Of a stretch of DNA of 64,000 nt, positions 62,200-64,000 are shown piece by piece. The stretch covers positions 682,001-746,000 of the forward strand of contig NZ_CP048031.1 of the NCBI RefSeq assembly GCF_010092445.1, read 5' to 3'. The notes beneath the pieces were generated by a model, which saw only the letters and a list, made by a program, of their open reading frames with translations, was not told the DNA's origin and did not search any database. The stretch's first letter is position 1. Each line of letters opens with the position of its first letter. A program made the position numbers and the translations under genes. This stretch comes from Shewanella sp. Arc9-LZ (GTDB lineage Bacteria > Pseudomonadota > Gammaproteobacteria > Enterobacterales > Shewanellaceae).

Positions 62200-64000
62200 T
62201 TAAAATACCAGTGGATTTACCTGATCATATAAGTGTTGGTATAACGTTTGAGTAAACCCTGTGTTGTTATCAAAGGTGACTGACACATTGTTAGAAGCAG
62301 ACGTTTGCATTTTTTCATTGAGTTCAACTCTGATCAACCGCTGCTCATCAAATAAGAAGTAGTCTGGATACACATATTCCTGTGCGGTGCCTTCGACGAT
62401 TTCAGCCACTTTAATTAATAACTGATCACTTGGACTATTGCTTTTAGTCATTTGATAACGTTGTTCAATATTGCCATCGCTATCAAGCAAGGCAATGGTT
62501 TGGTTTTCTTCATCGATAATGATGTCGAGCGGGAAATAAAAATCAAATAAGACTTCGGCTACCATTGTTGTAGAAAGTGTTTCTTCAGTGACAAAGCTTG
62601 ATAGCGCATATGTTTCATAATCTTCAACTACACGGCACATCACATCATCGGCTTGAGTGACCGTTAAACTATACAGCGTATCTGGCCAGGTTAATGCGTC
62701 TAATTTTAACATTTCTGGAGATGTATTTAACACTGATTGCCAAAAGTCGCTGGTGTTGGCGTTAGTGATCTTATTGATATCGATAGTAATAGGAACATTC
62801 GTGCCTGTATAAACCGTATTGTAGGTATTTCCTGTAATGCTAGGTTCAGTCACTGGGCCATTGTCTTCTGTATACCAGCGCTTGTCTGTTGTGTGCCAAC
62901 ATTCTGTAAGCTCGTCATCGTCTTCATCTAATGGTGCTTCAAATGCTAGGCCTTGGCCGGTTAGAGCGGAGACCCAGACCAACACTTTTGTGTTGTCGGC
63001 ATTTTGCATAGAAAACCCACTTAGATCAGAAGATAAAGTCAGTGATAAGGTGTTAGCAAAACCGCTTTCATTAATGATATTACCTAGCACAACATCCCAA
63101 TCATTTTGTGACAAAATACGAGAATCGATAGGTAATTCTGTAAATCCTAATGCGATGGCTGAGTCGCTAAAGAGTATATTAATGGCTAAGGTAAAGGCGT
63201 CATCTGACAAGAACTCTTCGATAGAAAGGCCGCTATCACTTAATATTTGCCAAAGCTCTGCATAAGTCGCAGCAAGTATTTTTTCTGCTGCGATTATGTT
63301 TGGAATTTGAGTCGCGATGACTTGTTGTAAATAGGCAATGACATATTCTATGCGGGTAAAACTCGCGGTGGCTGACATTTCAGCAGAAACTGAGTACAGG
63401 GTATTTGCATCTAATTGATACAAAATAGCTAATAGCGTGTCTAACTCGGTTGATAGTTGACTAATGTCACTGTCAGACAGGTTTTGATTCATCATTTCTA
63501 TAATGCGAGACTGTTTAATATGAGTCAGGTTGTTAATCGCGCCATTGTATTGTGGGCTTGCGATTAATGTCCCTTGTCCTGCATCATTAACGATAGCTTT
63601 TGGTGCTGCTCGGTTAGTCGGGTTTTTAACCTTAAGTGCTAAAGAGCGGGCCTGGATTGCTTGTGTTGCTGTTGCTGCTTGCCAGTTAGCCACTAAGTAA
63701 TAGTCTGGCGTTTCAACTTCGCTCTTCCAGTCTATTTGATAGTTACCATCAACATCGGTAATTGCGAATGGCTCATCGCTATCACAGCTTAAGTTTTTAT
63801 TTAAATCTGCACATACTGTAGCGCCAGATAATGCGCCCTGGTATACCGCAAGGCCGTTTACCTGGTGAGTGTATTCTGATGCTACTGGCGGCGTAGTAAT
63901 CGGGGGAGGTGTACCTGAATCTGGTTGCGTGATTTCGGTATTAGAGTCGTCGTCAGATGAACCGCAACCGACTAAGAGTGTGCCAGAGATTAATATGGCT
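62200..64000 (-). CDS. Large lipoprotein of unknown function (start beyond the window)
   Basis: The frame stays open to the window edge, giving 599+ residues. At the edge it reads the end of a signal peptide with lipobox LLVGC, so only a few residues are missing. After an Asp/Thr/Pro-rich linker comes a short Ca-binding-like beta module (GLAVYQGALSGATVCADLNK followed by NLSCDSDEPFAITDVDGNYQ), the kind seen in carboxypeptidase-regulatory-like or SdrD-B-like domains. The remaining 480 residues are unfamiliar; late repeats of LDSDGNIEQRYQ and FLFDEQRLIRVEL are beta-rich. A start at GTG 63693 is possible on paper but would discard the lipobox. Confidence 0.8.
   Translation of the reverse strand, partial: AILISGTLLVGCGSSDDDSNTEITQPDSGTPPPITTPPVASEYTHQVNGLAVYQGALSGATVCADLNKNLSCDSDEPFAITDVDGNYQIDWKSEVETPDYYLVANWQAATATQAIQARSLALKVKNPTNRAAPKAIVNDAGQGTLIASPQYNGAINNLTHIKQSRIIEMMNQNLSDSDISQLSTELDTLLAILYQLDANTLYSVSAEMSATASFTRIEYVIAYLQQVIATQIPNIIAAEKILAATYAELWQILSDSGLSIEEFLSDDAFTLAINILFSDSAIALGFTELPIDSRILSQNDWDVVLGNIINESGFANTLSLTLSSDLSGFSMQNADNTKVLVWVSALTGQGLAFEAPLDEDDDELTECWHTTDKRWYTEDNGPVTEPSITGNTYNTVYTGTNVPITIDINKITNANTSDFWQSVLNTSPEMLKLDALTWPDTLYSLTVTQADDVMCRVVEDYETYALSSFVTEETLSTTMVAEVLFDFYFPLDIIIDEENQTIALLDSDGNIEQRYQMTKSNSPSDQLLIKVAEIVEGTAQEYVYPDYFLFDEQRLIRVELNEKMQTSASNNVSVTFDNNTGFTQTLYQHLYDQVNPLVF

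Noticed and set aside
1..64000. CRISPR array, tRNA, rRNA, insertion sequence or prophage
   Set aside because: No spaced repeats, no tRNA or rRNA signatures, no transposase, integrase or phage genes were found. The tandem repeats have no spacers.

Overview
The window reads as a stretch of chromosome from a moderately AT-rich marine gammaproteobacterium, most likely Shewanella or a close relative. This is inferred from gene content: periplasmic nitrate reductase, an Npsr-type persulfide reductase, a TMEM165/GDT1 exporter behind a manganese riboswitch, RF2 with its programmed frameshift, PutA, and S46 and S41 peptidases. I see no rRNA, tRNA, insertion sequence, prophage or CRISPR array. Most genes are ordinary core genes; the accessory-looking part is about 51.2-64 kb.

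Layout. 0-3.3 kb: napA and napB on the minus strand, with NarP-like and CRP-like sites upstream of napA and no napD beside it. 3.3-7.8 kb: a coupled ABC export operon (ATPase, FtsX-type permease, AttH-like lipoprotein). 7.9-10.3 kb: ygfZ and serA. 10.4-15 kb: a YjdF-like membrane protein, a LuxR regulator, a YdiI/MenI-like thioesterase, a small membrane protein, and a catalase behind a 16-codon leader ORF. 15.2-18.9 kb: a CYTH-CHAD triphosphatase divergent from a DUF47-PiT phosphate uptake pair. 19-23.2 kb: an SH3 protein and a short PutA. 23.3-29.2 kb: a small Cys-rich protein, a NhaC-family transporter with a MetJ operator (so probably a methionine transporter), a DUF998 protein, an RluF-like pseudouridine synthase whose start region is triplicated, and an S46 dipeptidyl peptidase. 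29.4-33 kb: an aromatic amino acid permease, then a yybP-ykoY riboswitch followed by a GDT1-family exporter and an MdtD-like MFS pump. 33.3-39 kb: STAS protein, YjfB, OhrR-like regulator overlapping rlmC, ChrA and a chemoreceptor. 39.2-42 kb: prfB (frameshifted) and lysS. 42-45 kb: a thioesterase and a DUF134 / Fur-like / persulfide reductase run. 45.4-51.2 kb: a WD40 lipoprotein, pyrC and a PAS-GGDEF-EAL protein.

51.2-64 kb holds envelope and hypothetical genes in wide spacers: a YccT-like protein, an S41 peptidase lipoprotein coupled to a small lipoprotein, a DUF4892-OmpA protein with an internal duplication, a TRIC channel, and a group of membrane proteins with PH-like C-terminal regions. 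That group includes a decayed partial copy (57162-57325) and a gene split by one in-frame stop (60133-61371). The window closes in a large lipoprotein running off the edge.

Two patterns stand out beyond single genes. Several transport genes carry recognisable control elements (NarP/CRP, MetJ, Mn riboswitch, possible TyrR) that sharpen their predicted substrates. And the spacers hold at least ten short tandem duplications (7-23 bp units), one of which copies the start codon region of a gene three times.
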